This document shows positions 22,301 through 37,300 of a stretch of 64,000 nucleotides of DNA, in pieces. This DNA is from Diplolepis rosae (Eukaryota > Arthropoda > Insecta > Hymenoptera > Diplolepididae), in contig JAPYXD010000161.1 of the NCBI GenBank assembly GCA_030998225.1, forward strand, positions 310,001 to 374,000, in the 5' to 3' direction. The position numbers were made by a program, and so were the translations under genes. The notes beneath the pieces were generated by a model. That model ran no database searches. It was not told the DNA's origin and saw only the letters and a list, made by a program, of their open reading frames with translations. Within the stretch, counting starts at the first letter, position 1. Each line of letters opens with the position of its first letter.

Positions 22301-25300
22301 TTTTTATTTTTTATTAATACCAAAAAAAAGATGAACATTTTAGAAGAGAACAAAAAAAGTTAATTGTTATAATATTACTACAGAGAGTTTAAATATCGTG
22401 CAGGATTTCCTGATTATATTATTCAGATTGATAGCTTTGAGATTGAACCCCCTTGGCGTTAGAAATTCCATATGTAATATAAATGTTGAAATTATATTAT
22501 TATATATCACACTTGTTCCCGTTTTAATTTTTTTTTTTTTTGTACTTTTTTACCAAAAAGTATTTTATTATGTAATTTAACCTGGTATATTGGAATAGTG
22601 TTTTAGAACTGTTCTAGAACTTTAATGAATTTTTTCAGAAGGTATTGAAGGCCTTGGACAAACCGGATCACGTGACCTTATCAAATTTTCAATTTGTGTA
22701 ACCCCATTGCTGTAAAAAATGAGATAACAAGTTTAAAATATATAAGTGTAAATGAAATGCACTAAGACAAGTCTGTCTGGTCATAAATGTTTATAACTAT
22801 AAAAAAAAATTTCAAAGAACATTTTTTATCATAATTATGGACATTTACGACCAGAAAGACCTATAATAATGTATTTAATTTAAATCTCAAAATCTAATCA
22901 CGTGACCAGGTTGGTCCATGGCCTTAAGAGCGTTCTATAAATGTTTCAGAACACTGTAAGACTGTTTTCTTACTGTGATGAATTTGCTATAGAACTGAAG
23001 TGAGGGACAACACTTTGCGTTAGAGAAAACGGATTTGTTACTTATCTATAAGAGAACAATTTTACAAAACCATTACATGTAGAATCGTTACAAAACTTTT
23101 ACAGAACTGTTACATCAATTAGGCATGGACATTAAGTTACTACAGAGGAACCTGCTGTCAACATGTGACAGAAATTAATTCAGGTTGTTCTGTGAAAATT
23201 ACATACCAGTTACAAAATAGTGTTTGTTGGAAAAGATCGATGACTAGAAATAGAGAAGAAAATAAATAATGTAAGTAGAAAAGACTAAAGATTGACAAAT
23301 TTTCTGAAACTTTTATTGTAAAATAAAATACCGTTATATAAATTGATTCATTAAAATTATAATATATTAAGGAGGTTCTATCGTAAAACGAATTAACGGT
23401 CAGAAAAGGATGAAACTTGAAACATAGTTATTTAAATGCATAAAAATGAATCAGTCAAATTTTCAAGACTCCAGGGTACCTGTGAGCTAAGATATTTTAA
23501 TAAATATGTTCCGTCATTTAACATGTGCTCTTATGGACAACTACCTTTTCATTGTTTTCAATATAAAATATAAAATATGAAAATAGAAATAAATGTTACA
23601 AAAATCATGATATTGAGTGATAATGTAGTAGATATGACAACACCGCAGCCGAGTATACGTTGGTAGGTTATGGCGTGCTATTCAAAAAGAAACATTGAGC
23701 CTACGTACACGTTTGCCCTGTCATAGTATTCACACCTGAATGCCTTAGATTTATAATCTAGTTCAATAAATTGCCTCTTATGATGCCAAATTTAGAAGGG
23801 ACACTAAAAAAAGCGAGGCGGTGTTGCCATATCAACTACCTCGTGAGTCAACTGCACGAAATGTTTTTTTCTGACTAGCTATGTACCGATAGAACCTCCT
23901 TAAATTAATACATTATAAAATGTGAAAAGAAATGTAAAAAATGTTGGTCGTAAATAAAGAAAATAGTTACATCATTCAATTTTTCCAATCATGAAGAAAC
24001 GTGCGCAAAGTCTCTACTATTTGATAAATCTATGATAAAAAATCTGTAGTGAGATCAATAAGATAAAATTAATTAATTTGTGAATTACCGTTTGCTATAC
24101 AGAATCGAAGTTATTGCACTCAACAATTTCAGTAATCATTTTTAATCTATTATCATCAATCAAAAGTACCTAATTTCTACAGATCGTTAATTCGATTTTT
24201 CATTATAAATTGGAAACAATTTTATTCAAAACTATTTACCTCAGTGAGAAGTCTTGCCAAACGGCCTGCAGCTTCCTGTCGTACTGTACCAGAAGTCCTG
24301 AGCAAGCCTCGGTCATCGTTCACGGAAAGAACGAATTGAAGATCTGTTTTTTTCTCCTTTAAGGATTTTCGAAGGTCAGTGAATTCTGCAAATTACAATA
24401 TTGATTTGAGGGAATATTACAAAAAAGTGAATCATCATTTTGAACTAGTTTATCGTTTGGCTGTAAATAATAATAAATTTATCAGATTCATTAAACTAAA
24501 ATTGTGGTGCCCCATTATTAACGATTAATCAAGAGGGAAAAGCAGACAAACGGCTTTATACTATTGCTGACTTGCTGATGAGAGTGACGCCATTCATCGA
24601 CATATGTTTTTTCTATGAAATGTCATGGTGATCAGTCTTCGTCAGAGAATAACGAATATAAATTTATGGATAAGAACAAGGTGAATTTAAAACTTTTTCA
24701 CAAAAATTAAGGGAATTTGAACTCATAGGTCAATTTTTCGAATAAGGACCGTAATAATAATAATAATAAAGACTAGTACGGACCCTAGAAATAATTTAAA
24801 ATCATTCCTTCCTCACTGGAACTTCTAAATTTTCAAAATAGGTTTTCAAACAAAGATTTTTTTTTTAATTTTAAGATTTTATCATTTTCCTCCATTTTAA
24901 AACGGAAATTTTTTTTAAACCCGCTGGAATCACAGCTAAAACAACTCTTTTAAGAGCATTGTGTACTTTTTTGAAATTTTATGAACTAATTTTTATGTCT
25001 TTTTGACACTCCAAGGCCTGTTTCTGAAAATGTTGAAAAAGTATTATTTAAGAAGGCAAAAATGAAAATAATAATGTAACAAGTCTAAATCCGTCCAGCC
25101 CTTGTGAAAGTAAACTCATAAAGAGCATAATTTACAATTTATTATAATTTAGCACGACCACTTTTCCGAAAGGCCCATATAACGACTATTTGCATTTTTA
25201 TGCACAAAAAATTGTTTTCAGAAATTTGTATTGTGTATAATTAAGTGTGAGTTCTTATGTATAAATCACTGAAAGTTATGATTATGTTTACCTTTTCAAA

Positions 25301-28300
25301 ACTTCATGCAGTTAATATTGATTATTCTACCGTAACAGAATAGATAAAACATAAATTGTGAAGCGAGATTCACAGAAGCATGAATGAATCGATTACAGTT
25401 GTTAATGGAGTGTCGATAAGTTTATAAACATATTTCATAAAGATAAATCGTGGGTACGACGTACAACCAATTAGTAGGAATGTGCAGCAATTAGATCTTT
25501 AGAGGTTTGAATTCCGTTCACAGAGACGAAAACGATTACCGATGTGACCAAGTCGACTTAAGCGATGAAATTGAAAGTACTGTTAGATGTCTTAATTCTT
25601 TATTAAAAGTCTACGCACTTGGTCTCAATTGCTTTTTGATTTGTTGACTTGATCGAATTCTAATTACAAAGGTGATATGAAAGGTTCGTAATTTCTTCCT
25701 TTCTAGGGACAACAAGAGTTAAAGTTTCTCTTCTGATGAAATTATATTATTTACTTTCTTTGTGGATAAACAATAATAGTAAAATATTGAAAGTACAAAT
25801 ATAGTATATAATTAGCATCATTCGATTTTAGTGAAAAAAAATAAAAAGAATATTATTAGAATTTAATTCTCTGATAATAATGCCAGTCCTTAAAATGTGC
25901 TTGGCATTTTTAATCCAAATTTATTTAATGATTTCTGTGTTGAAAATGTTATAAAAATACATGGAGGTAATTTTTTAGGAGGATGAAAACAGATAAAAAG
26001 ATGATTTCATTTTAAACTTTGCAGGTAAAGTGTGATTATGCGCATTCTCTTATTATAGAGTTTAAAGAGCAGTTTCTGAATATTATGGTATAGGTATGCA
26101 TGGAATCACGAAAAAAATTACAACCTCAAGGAATTATTAGCCTTATTCCTCGAACGGAAATTTCACATGAGTGTCATGTTGGATCATTCGATAATATAAT
26201 ATTCCATGACAGAAAGTCAGTCAAGAAATACTGAACCATATTATATGAACGATAAATTAATTATAATAATTCTGCAAATGATTTACATGATTAGATTGTT
26301 TATTTCTTCAAATTTTATTATGAACTTAACTTATCATTTCTTTTTACAGATTTTTTAATGTTGACAAAAGAAGTTTTTGTATCTAAAGTCTATACACGTA
26401 TATGAAAGATTTTTGTAAAGGTTACAGTACCGGTTTCAAGTGAGTATTAATATTTCTGATTAATTCATTGCAATGAAGAAGATTGTTTCCATAAGTAAAT
26501 GTGAATTTAATAAAGTAACTATTTTTCATAAATAAAAAAAAAACTAAAAAATTTCCGTGGAGTTTTTTTATATTTGCACAGATTTAACAATCGATAAAAA
26601 TTATACTTAAAAACAATTTTAAACTCTTCTACTAATGGCAATGCATTGAAGATTAATGCACTTTAACTTCAATAACAAAGATAAAATCAACAGTAATGAG
26701 CATTATCTCAATTCATTAATGTCAATCTCGCAAAATGATTAGGTACACAACCATTGAGACTAATTAATTTGGATGGATAATTAATTAAAAGGGTTGAAAT
26801 AGTTTTGAAAACAGCCTTTTACGAAGATATAAAAATCTTTAAGGGATGATAGTCATTAAATCTCCTATTAATAGTTGACTACTTACATAATATCCGAAAA
26901 CTAGATCACTTTTTTATCCTTTCACAAAGTTCTTTATACGTTTTCTCAATTCTGTATTTTATAGAAATATCATATGGTTAAATTGAAGGATTATATTATT
27001 TTACCAATAAAATAATTACAATTGTTACATTAATAGTGATATTTTAAATACCATAATTTTTTGGATAATACTTTAAAGGAATTACTTTTTCGATTAATTA
27101 AAACTGAAACGGTTAATGAAAATAAGATTTTAAGCCTGTGATGGGAATCAAGATCAATATCATAAACAAAGCGAACTTTGAAACTTAATGTTAAATTGGT
27201 CTCACGATAAAACCTGAGATTTTATAATTAATTTGTGAAAAAAATAATTATAAATTATTTTGATATGGCGCGCGAACTTGTTTATGTGGAGATAGGTAAT
27301 TAACTGTTTAATCAAGTGTATCAGATGATCTATAAACACGATAATTTCGTCAAGAAATGGAAAGTTGAACGTTATGAATCAGTTTGAATTCAAGATCGCG
27401 ATAAATATTCATTAACTATGGTGGTCATGATTGTCGTTTTCAATGCGGTGCTTCGCGGATTGTTAACTTTTAGGTGTTATTTCAATGCCCTCTATTCTCA
27501 GTTATTCAATGGAAATATATGAATTTTTCATGTAATTTTTTCCACTGAAAAATAAAATAGTTCATAAATAGAGAGAAATCTGTTTGACTGAATTTTGAAC
27601 TTTCTGCTATCTCTTATTATTTTTTAATAAAATTGTATTTTTTATTTAAAAAAAAAAAAAACAGTATTAGAAATTTTTGTCACGATTTTCTGAAACACAC
27701 AAATTAAGCTTTACATAGTTACGATTTTGTAAGATTAGGCTAAATTAAGCACAACTCAGTTACTTTTTACTAAATCTGAAAGAGAAGTTTCAAATTTTTA
27801 GTCACAAATTACTGATTTTTGTATCTGCAAATTCTGAAACTGAAATTTCAGGACATTTTTAACAGTGAAATTAATAGAAGAAATACTATGTTTTTTTTTT
27901 CTCATCTCGTATATTTTAGTAGAAAAATTGAATTTAAGTTTATCATTCTAAATGTGAATTTAATTCTCTCCAAGATACTTCGACTTTGAGGAATATTGGC
28001 GCTTCAAAAAAATATCCAGAAGGATAACCAAAATGTGTCTACCCCCCGTAGGCAGATCTTCACATTTTAAACGAAATGATGTTTAAAAACGAATAAATTA
28101 AAGTGTTGTTTTTTCTATCAATGGTATTTATTCCAATTAAAATAAAATATTTTGCTTTTTAACTTTATTTTGTATCTTGCATAGTTTGGCTGAAAAATAG
28201 AAGTTTCAATTTTTTTACTTTTTTAAAATTTCGTAACTTTCTTAATTTTGGTTAGATCAAAAAATTTCATAAAAATAGTAGATAAATTACATAGAAACCG

Positions 28301-31300
28301 AAAAAACACTTCATAATAATTTATAGAGCTATTTAAGTACTAAGGGAGCGACGTCTAATGTAGCGCACTCGTATTTAAAGAAATTAGCGCATTGTGCAAC
28401 CAGGATAAACACTTAATTGAATGTATTCAAGTATCCATGAACTGTGAGTTTTAAAATTGAACAATTTAAAATAATCTCTTAGTTTTTATCCTCGAAAGCT
28501 AATGTGGATTTCAAAAGTGTCCAGCAATCACTTAACATGCCTGTAACTTGTTAAAAAAAATGTTATGACTTAAAATGTGCAGTTTTGTAACACCAATAAT
28601 GTTTTATTAAAAAAATTATAATTTAATAAATTCATTAATTAACCACAAAATTCATAAATATGTTTTGTCTTGTAAAAAATGTATTACATTAGCATATAAA
28701 GGGCAAACGTTTCGGCCACAAATACAAATGGGGGCCCTCTTCAGTGTCGGAGGTTCTTTTTTTTTAAATTTTCAAAGTGTGAGAAGTACCTTGAAATCTA
28801 ATAATCAGAAGCTGAAATTCGTGCATAAAAAAGTGGAAAAAAATGTATGAATGGTGAAGGTCAAGTGGAAGACTGCAGGTTATTCACAAAGAAAGGACCA
28901 TTTATATAGGAACTTTTCTTCACTGAAAATTTATGTTTTTTCATATAATTTTCTAATTTAATCATTTTTTATTTACTCTTGTCTTCCTTTGCTAATGCGG
29001 CGTTGAAATTATTTGCATTGCATATTTGGACTTTTTGGAAAAATCTAAAATTAACCATTTTCATTAATTTAGAATGTAATGCCAAAAAATGTGGTTTCAA
29101 AGTAACTAACTTTCTACACGAGAATAAAATTCCTTTTTTGCAAAAGAAGAAATAAAAATAAATAAATCAATAAATGTTAAAAAATCCTTTGAGTGGTTAT
29201 TAAAAACCTAATCAATAAACAAGTAAAGGTTAATTGTAAATCCTGATGTCATAATAACGAGAGGAAGTTTTGATAAGTAGCAATTATTTCGAAGCCAATA
29301 ATTATTTATACAACAACGTAACGTAACTATTTTGGCAACTTTTTGTTTTGTACATTCTCGAATTCAGACTACCTGAAAAGCTTGATGTCCTTGTTCTAGT
29401 TTCTGCTCCAACTTCCCTTTCGAAAGAAGAAAGTGTCTTTCGAGTTAGTATAGTAATAGTGTTATTAGAAAAAAAGAAAGATCAACTGAATAACAAAGGT
29501 GGAGAGTGAAAGGTAATTACTCGTAATTATATATAGATGTTGAATTATGGGCGAAATAATTGAATTTAATTGAGGAGGTTAAAGTAAGGCTCGTCTGCTT
29601 ACACAGACTCTAAAGGATGCGATGTCCTGTTGCAAGTGCAAGGTCGAAATTACGGTTTGCAGTTATGGAATTACACAAATGCAAGTGTCTTGGCCTTGCA
29701 CTTTAATGCCAATCTCATTGATGCCTGAGAAAAGATATATATGCAGTATATATCTTGTAATTTATGTACTAAGGCTATCATTTTTCAAGACAGTTCTCCA
29801 TAGATTTTGTTTCATGTATAAAGATTTCAAATGAAAGAGTTTAAAATTGAAAATTTATTATTTTTTCCTTCTTAAGCTTAAGTTTAATTGAATTTAAGTT
29901 TTTCTCGCTCAACTATATGAGGTTAATGATTGAAAATTAGTGTTTTAAATTTCAATTAAATTAATGATTATTTTCAAGTGTTTTGTATACTTACGAGAAA
30001 GGGCCAAATTCTGAAGATCGTGACCATGATGTACCAAAATTGTGCAACTGCAAATGGAATCTTCTAATGGTTCGATTTCGTAAATTTCTGTGTAACAGAG
30101 AATTCTCTTCCCTGGAGAAGTTTTTTGTCGTGGACATTCTGAAATTGAAAATGAATAGGGTATTAATTTCCTTATCATCACAGAATTGTTATTTTGTAAA
30201 TGAGATACGGATTTATTAATGTTGATTCTAGGTGGAAGTTTCAATGAATTCATTTTTCCATTTTATTTGTTAACTTTTTAAGAATTATTTATCAAACATT
30301 AAATATTTTCTTGTTGATAATTAAAAGTATAAAATATGAAAAATAGTATACAGTATATAAATAAATTGTATGTAGTTTCCTTCAAGATTAGCATACTTGT
30401 TTTTTATAGTGATTACATACATAATGTCTAAGAAATCTTATGATCAGATTGACAAATTATAAACAAATTTTTTTTATAAAAAAGTAAGAGAAAAGTAAAA
30501 TTTATAACTGTAATAAAAAAATATAATTAACATTACGACAAGTTCCATAACGTGTAAATAACTGTTGTTCTGAAGTGACATCATCATCTTTAATGTGCTA
30601 AGACAATAGTTTTATTTTTGTACTAATTTTTCACAAAATTTTTAAAATCTATGTTAAATATAAAATTTTAAACGAACAAGAAACGAAAACAATTTAACAA
30701 TATTCATTACCGGTGCTTTAAGTTATCATAAAAATAGTTTTTATGAAAAATGTGGTCGTGAATTTTTTTTAAATTGTCAGGATTGTTAAGCTTTATGGTT
30801 CTGCCTGCACTAGTGACGGTTATCGTCAAAAACCATCAAATCGACACACTTCTTGGGATTATTAAGAAACTGCAAAACGCTTGTTACATTATTAGACTGT
30901 GAATAATTTTGAGCAAGTAATGGGTAATGGGCTGCACTTGGCCGTCTTCACTTGCCCGTCACTGACTGCCAGTATTGGCTCGAAATCGGTATATGTTAAT
31001 GGCCCATTACCGAAATGATATCTAAGGGCTGCACTTGTGTACTCGAATTTGAAGACTAGATTTACTTAACTGTTCTTTACCGAACTTTGATACAATAGTA
31101 CATTACGCGTAGAGAGGCGAAAGTGAGCGAATGTAGACGAACGTGAAGTTGGCCGCATGAGGCCGAATTGATCGCGATTGAGCGTTATCGAACGCGAGAA
31201 TGACAGCCTGAGGCCGAAGGCCGAGGGCTGTCAGCGCGTGAGATAACGCTCAATTGCGATCAATTCGACCGAGTACCGCAAACTTCACGCGAGTTTGCAT

Positions 31301-34300
31301 GAGCACTTTCGCCTCGAGGTGCGTATATTATTTTTCTCGATGAGAACATGAAATTTGGCGGCTTGAGTGAGTTCATGGAGTAAATGCGAAATTGCTCGGG
31401 GGGGAGGGGGGTCCTGGCGCAGCCCTGGTGGGGGTGCAGGGGGCAAAGCCCCCGCCGGGGGGTTTGGGGGGCGGAGCCCCCCTACTCAAAAAAACAACTC
31501 TCAAAATAGAAAACATTATTTTTCATCAATAAAAAATAATAACATCAGAGCAAACATTGTTAAAAAAATTTATTTAAAAGCATAATGTAACGAAAGTTAT
31601 TATGACGAACGCCTCTGCGTTTAATTTGAGTATGATCGAAACGTTAATATTTTCGTCCTCCGTAACGATCGATAAATTCAATTGATTTTTAACCTGCTTT
31701 ATAAGCTGTCAAAACCTTGAACGTTGTGAAGTTGTATTCTATACGCTTTTCTTTTCATTTTCTTTTTTTTTTTAGTTTGCGAGGTTTCGAGGTCTTTGAT
31801 CTATCAACCAATCACAGGCGCGTAAGTTACTTTGCCCATGTGTTTTTTTAGTTTCGCAATATTACAGCACAGTTTGCTGCATAATACCATTTTCTCAATG
31901 CCCAACAGGCCACGAAAGCCGCCATTTTCGATGTTAGTGTCGAGAAAAAATTGTTAACACTGGCTCTTCTACGTAAAAGATGGTTTGTTGAAGTAATGAT
32001 GACTTTTGGCCCAGTATAATAAATTAATAACATGGGTTGCCAAAGTAATGCCGACTTTCAACCCAGTAAATTGCCATTACTGGGCCAGACTCTGAGTTTT
32101 TGACTTCCAGCATAGTTTTCCGGAGTAATGCCGACTTTCGGACCTGTGATGGGCCGTTAGTGGGCTGTACACTGGCTTTTTGACTTACAACACGGTTTGC
32201 CGGAGTAATGCCGACTTTGCACCCAGTAAAGTGCCATTGCTATGCTAGACACTGGCTTTTTGACTTACAACACGGTGTGCCGGAGTAATGCCGACTTTCA
32301 GTCCAGTAAAGTGCCATTACTGGGCCAGACTCTGAGTTTACGACTTCCAGCATGGTTTGCCGGAGTAATGACGACTTTCGGACCTGTGATGGGCCGTTAG
32401 TGGGCCGAACTCTGTATTTTTGACATGCAACACGGTTTGCCGGACTAATGCCGACTTTGTAACCAGTTAAGTGCCATTTCTGGGCCGGACACTGGCTTTT
32501 TGACATACAACACAGTTTGCCGGAGTAATGCCGACTTTCAGCCAAGTAAAGTGCCATTGCTGGGCCAAGCTTCGGCGCAAGCATGGAAAATTTTGATTTC
32601 CAACGTACCGTGCCAGTACTGGGACAACACTGGGCTGATTTGAACGCTGATATTGGTCCAGTAACATTGGCCAACTTATGGCTGCCAAGATTGGTCCAGT
32701 ACTGGACCGTGTTTTCAGTTCCGGCAATTCGCACTTGGGATAGCCGACTTTGGTGTGCTTAGAAATGCAAATGCCATTCAATTTTCATTAATCTCGTGTT
32801 TTTAGGGTTTCTCGTAAATTCTCTATTCGATTTTGAAGTTGAAACTTTGAAATTGATTATGGCTGACCAAATATCGACAAAGTTGTAGGAAATAGAAATT
32901 GAAATACCATTCAATTTTCTTGAAAATTATATTTAAAGGGTTTTTTGTTGGTTTGAAGCTAAATACTCAAAATTCAAGATGGCTGACTCGATAAGGCTGG
33001 GTCATTTCTGACAATGTATTCGGGCAAACTCTTTTATTTTTATGTTGGTCCTACTATTACTGACATCTGTGCTAAATTTCATGTCAATGTCATCATTTGT
33101 TACATAGTTACGCTTGTGTTTTCTAAGCGACTAAAAGTGATTTTTTCGATTTTTACAATTTCTGAATTTGTTGAGCAAAGAAGTGCCTTTAATTTTTGTT
33201 TGCGGAATGAAATTTCAGTTGCGGAAACGTTCAGAGTGTTGCAGAAGGCCTTCGGTGATTTGACCATGTCGCAGAAAAATGTTTATAAGTGGTACAAAGA
33301 CTTCAAAGAAGGTAGAGAACGTGTTGATGCCTTGGAACGCCCCGGACGACCATCAACATCAGCTGACGAGCAACACGTCAATCAAATTAAAGAAATTTTC
33401 GTGACCATTTCGCCAAAAACTCAACGCATATTGTTCCACAACCACCATATTCGCCTGATTTGGCTCCGTGTGACTTCTGGCTATTCCCCAAACTCAAAAG
33501 ACCACTCCGAGGACACCGTTTTGACACGAATGAAGAGATACAAGCCGAATCGAAGAAGGCTTTGAAGGCAATCCCGGAAATCGAATTTAATAAGTGTTTC
33601 GACGATTGAAAAAAACGTTGGCATAGGTGCATTATATCAGGAGGGGATTGCTTTGAAGGAGATGAAATTGATTTGGATCAATAAATAAAGATTTATCATT
33701 TTATAACAAAATTCACCTTAGTTTTTGCCCTCAGTAGTATCACTGATTTCCATAGAAATAAGCAGTTTTCTTCACATTAGTAATTGAAAGCATCATAATA
33801 GAGTCACCTTAACAAATATATTATCTAAAAATGCATTCATACAGTTTCCACTGAATAATTAATCACAATAATGCCAAAATTTATAATTGATACACAAATG
33901 TTCAAAAAATATGCAATTTTCACTTTTTTTAAATGAAAATAAGTAATTTTCCCCTCAAAATGATTGAAAGGATCACTGCGTACAGACATTTATATAAGAA
34001 TTGATTAACAATTATATCACTTAAAAATAATTTTTGACATAAATTGCTAAAAAAAAGTTTTTCTTCGTGCATGAGTGCTCAATTTCCAATTTTTTTAAAA
34101 ATAGTTATTATTATCAGTGGTTGACAATGGTTCTAACGCGCTTTAACCTTGATTTTAACTCGATTTGGTTGGCATAAAAAAATGTGGCTTTGATGTAAAT
34201 ATCAAAACCAAAGTTTTGTTTTGATTAAAAGTTTTTTTCAACTAGCAGGTCAAAATAGTATATTGTGCAACTAGGGAAAATAAATTTTTTTTCTCGTGAG

Positions 34301-37300
34301 GGGTAAAAAATAGATTTTTTTGTCCCACAAGGGGTCAAAAAAGTGCACTTTTTGACCGACTAGAAGAAAAAATGGAATTTGTTGATCTCTCAGTTGAAAA
34401 AAATGTTAACAGGGAAGAAAGGACAAATTGTAGCGTAAAACTTTTTTCCAATTTGTTTCTTTTTTCTTTTCATTTCAAATTTGCGGCTTGAACACATAGA
34501 AAATATTATGACGTTTCCATTTGATGAATGAACTGTTTATCTTTTATGGTGATGCACCATTGAAAAGTACTTTTTCACACAATTTTTTAATATCATAACA
34601 ATTAGGTTAACTTTCTGTTCATTATTCATGTTTATTGAATGTATTCACATTGATTTACTTTTATATTAAGTTTACATTTCAGATTATTAGTTAATGTAAG
34701 AAGATACATAGAGAAAAATTAAACATTCTAGTTTGTATATTTTATTGCCGTTCTAGCTGATTGCTTAAAGACATCGATTTAATCTTTTAAAACATTTGAA
34801 ATCCAATTTATAATGCTGGTTGAAATAATTGTTAAAAGGCGGGTACATTTAGATAAGTAAAATTTCTGCTTCCTTTGGAGAAATTATAAACATGCTCATC
34901 AATTGAAAAAATGTTCGTAACAATTTATTTTGAAGATGAAAATTTTATGTAACTTAATCAAGAATTGTTTTAAAGAATAGATGAATTTCGTGCTAGATTT
35001 TTAAGGGAATATAATTAGCATAAGAAAGTATCCCGTCTCAGAAATTGTAGGTACTAGAAGAAATGCATTGATTGATACTATAGAAATTAGAGTTGTGATG
35101 ACGTTTGATCTAATTTCCAATGCAAATTGAGTGACACATATTTTGTACATTGTATTTTATAAAATTGAGTTTAATTGGAGAAAAAATAAAAACTACTTTA
35201 TTCACGTCGAAAGTAAAATCACTCGAAGCCAAAATTGTTCTGATGGTTTTGAAATAAAATCCATCTGAAAATAACGCGGGTTGGTTGTCGGCACGAAAAA
35301 ACCGACTTCATACGGTTTGAATCGATCGACTGCACACTTCTTATGATATAAATGAAATGGTAGTTAATTGATGAATAATAACTTCAGGAAGTTTTGACGC
35401 CAAATAAAGAACCGAGATAGCAATAATAATGTGCACGAAGGCTTTATTTCAAGTAAGTTTAAATTAAACGAGTGTATAGTTTGGTATTACAGCTCTTTTT
35501 ATTCCTGAAAGTTAAAACTTTCTTACAATATTATCACTTCTCCGGGAAAGTAAGATTTTTTATACTAAAACAGTCTCGCTCTCGGATGCATCCACATGAA
35601 AATCTGCCTTTGTTTTTTACCCCAGATTTCATCGTGTAAGAAGAGTTATTTAATTAATTAATTGGGAAGTAGCGTACTATGATTTATTTAATTGATAATA
35701 TAAAAATTATTAGTCTAATTAAACCATTTAATTTGATTACGGAAAAATATTGATAAAGATATACATAAGAATGATTGCTAATTTTAGAATTAAGTTAAGT
35801 TGGAAAAATAATCAAATTGAGAAGATCATTGTTACGCATTTTAAAGATTTAAAACCTTTTTTTAATGCTTCAGAGAAGATTGTTATAATCGATTTGGAAA
35901 ACCATGAATAGAGAATAAAATTAGTGACACACATGATGTCGTCCTTGTGAGATCGTATATACTCCAATTATTCGTGTTGCAACCCAACCTTAAAGAATTC
36001 AACCAGGCATTTTTTATTACATGAAGATGAATGGGCCACTCTCGATTTCTCTTGATATTGTCTTACCTATTATGTGACATTGAGTTAAGTTGTACGTTGA
36101 TAATAATCACTCATTTTTTAATATTAATTGTATATTTTTATCATTTAGTACATTTTTACATTAATATAATTATGAATATATGAAATAATAATATATTTTA
36201 TCACTCATAAATAATAATGAGCTAAGGGTTTTTTAAGATTTTGAAACATAGGTGTTAATATATCTTCAAACTTAAAAAGTATAAATTTGCAAAAGCTTTA
36301 TTAATAAAATTTTATTTCGGATTCCTTTAATTTATATTCTACTTTGAAGTTTAAGTGCTTTTGTCGTAATATTAATGTAATAAAGCTTCTAATTTCCATT
36401 ATATTTTATTTCATCGAACCAATTGTTATAGTTTTTTTAATATATAGAATATACTTTATTTGAATTTTAAGTGTCATCCAAATTCTGTGAATAAATAAAC
36501 ATAATCTTTCTGGTCATCGTTTAATGCTTAAGTATAATTTAAACGTCGGTTAACTTTTTACAATTGCTAGTTGCTGTCTATTGGTAATGTACATAATATA
36601 AATTTATGAGTGCCACAATTTCCAATAATCTTAAATAATATGAAATTCGTCAATCCTAAAATGTTTCTATTTTTAGAAAAATAGTGCAAACAACTTTACC
36701 TCGGTAACTATAGGGCAAACTTGTCTGCATGCAACTGTTTGTGAATAATTAAATCATCAATTATTTTTCTAATTGGAATAATAATTACACAAAAAAATAT
36801 TTTGTATCATAATTTAGGACTCGGAATAAGAAAAGAACACATTCTATTCATTTTTTGGAGAGCAATAAATGTTAACGCGACAAGTTTGCCACGGTCTACC
36901 CTATCGTCATTTAGCAAGACTCATCGCCATTATTAAAACGATTTTTCAGTTTACTTTCCCTACAATTTATGTGACTCTTTTAATTTAAAATTCTGAAAAT
37001 GTATGTTAATAATAAAAAATATTAAGTGATTTAACAAAAATAATGGAAAATAAATGAACATAAAAAGTATATGAATTTCGTATATATTATAATTATACAT
37101 TAACTATATTCAATAATCATTTGATATTCTATGATAGAATTAAAAATCACAATTTTTTTTTCATCTAAGTTTTCATACAAACAAGTAGAAAATTATTTTA
37201 ACACTTTTTTAAAACATATTTTAAGTTCTCATTAACTTAAACTTCCCCTAATAAACGAATCGCTCAAAGATTTTGTGAAATAAATTTGACATCCACCAAA

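Noticed and set aside
31367..31585. Gly-rich 72-codon ORF
   Set aside because: Produced by the GC-only hairpins; no domain and no flanking gene structure.
32240..32734. 164-codon minus-strand ORF
   Set aside because: It lies wholly in the 80-bp satellite and only reflects the repeat period.
35425..35460. Plus-strand ATG followed by a donor consensus
   Set aside because: Only nine codons and no partner exon or promoter seen; chance occurrence is likely.
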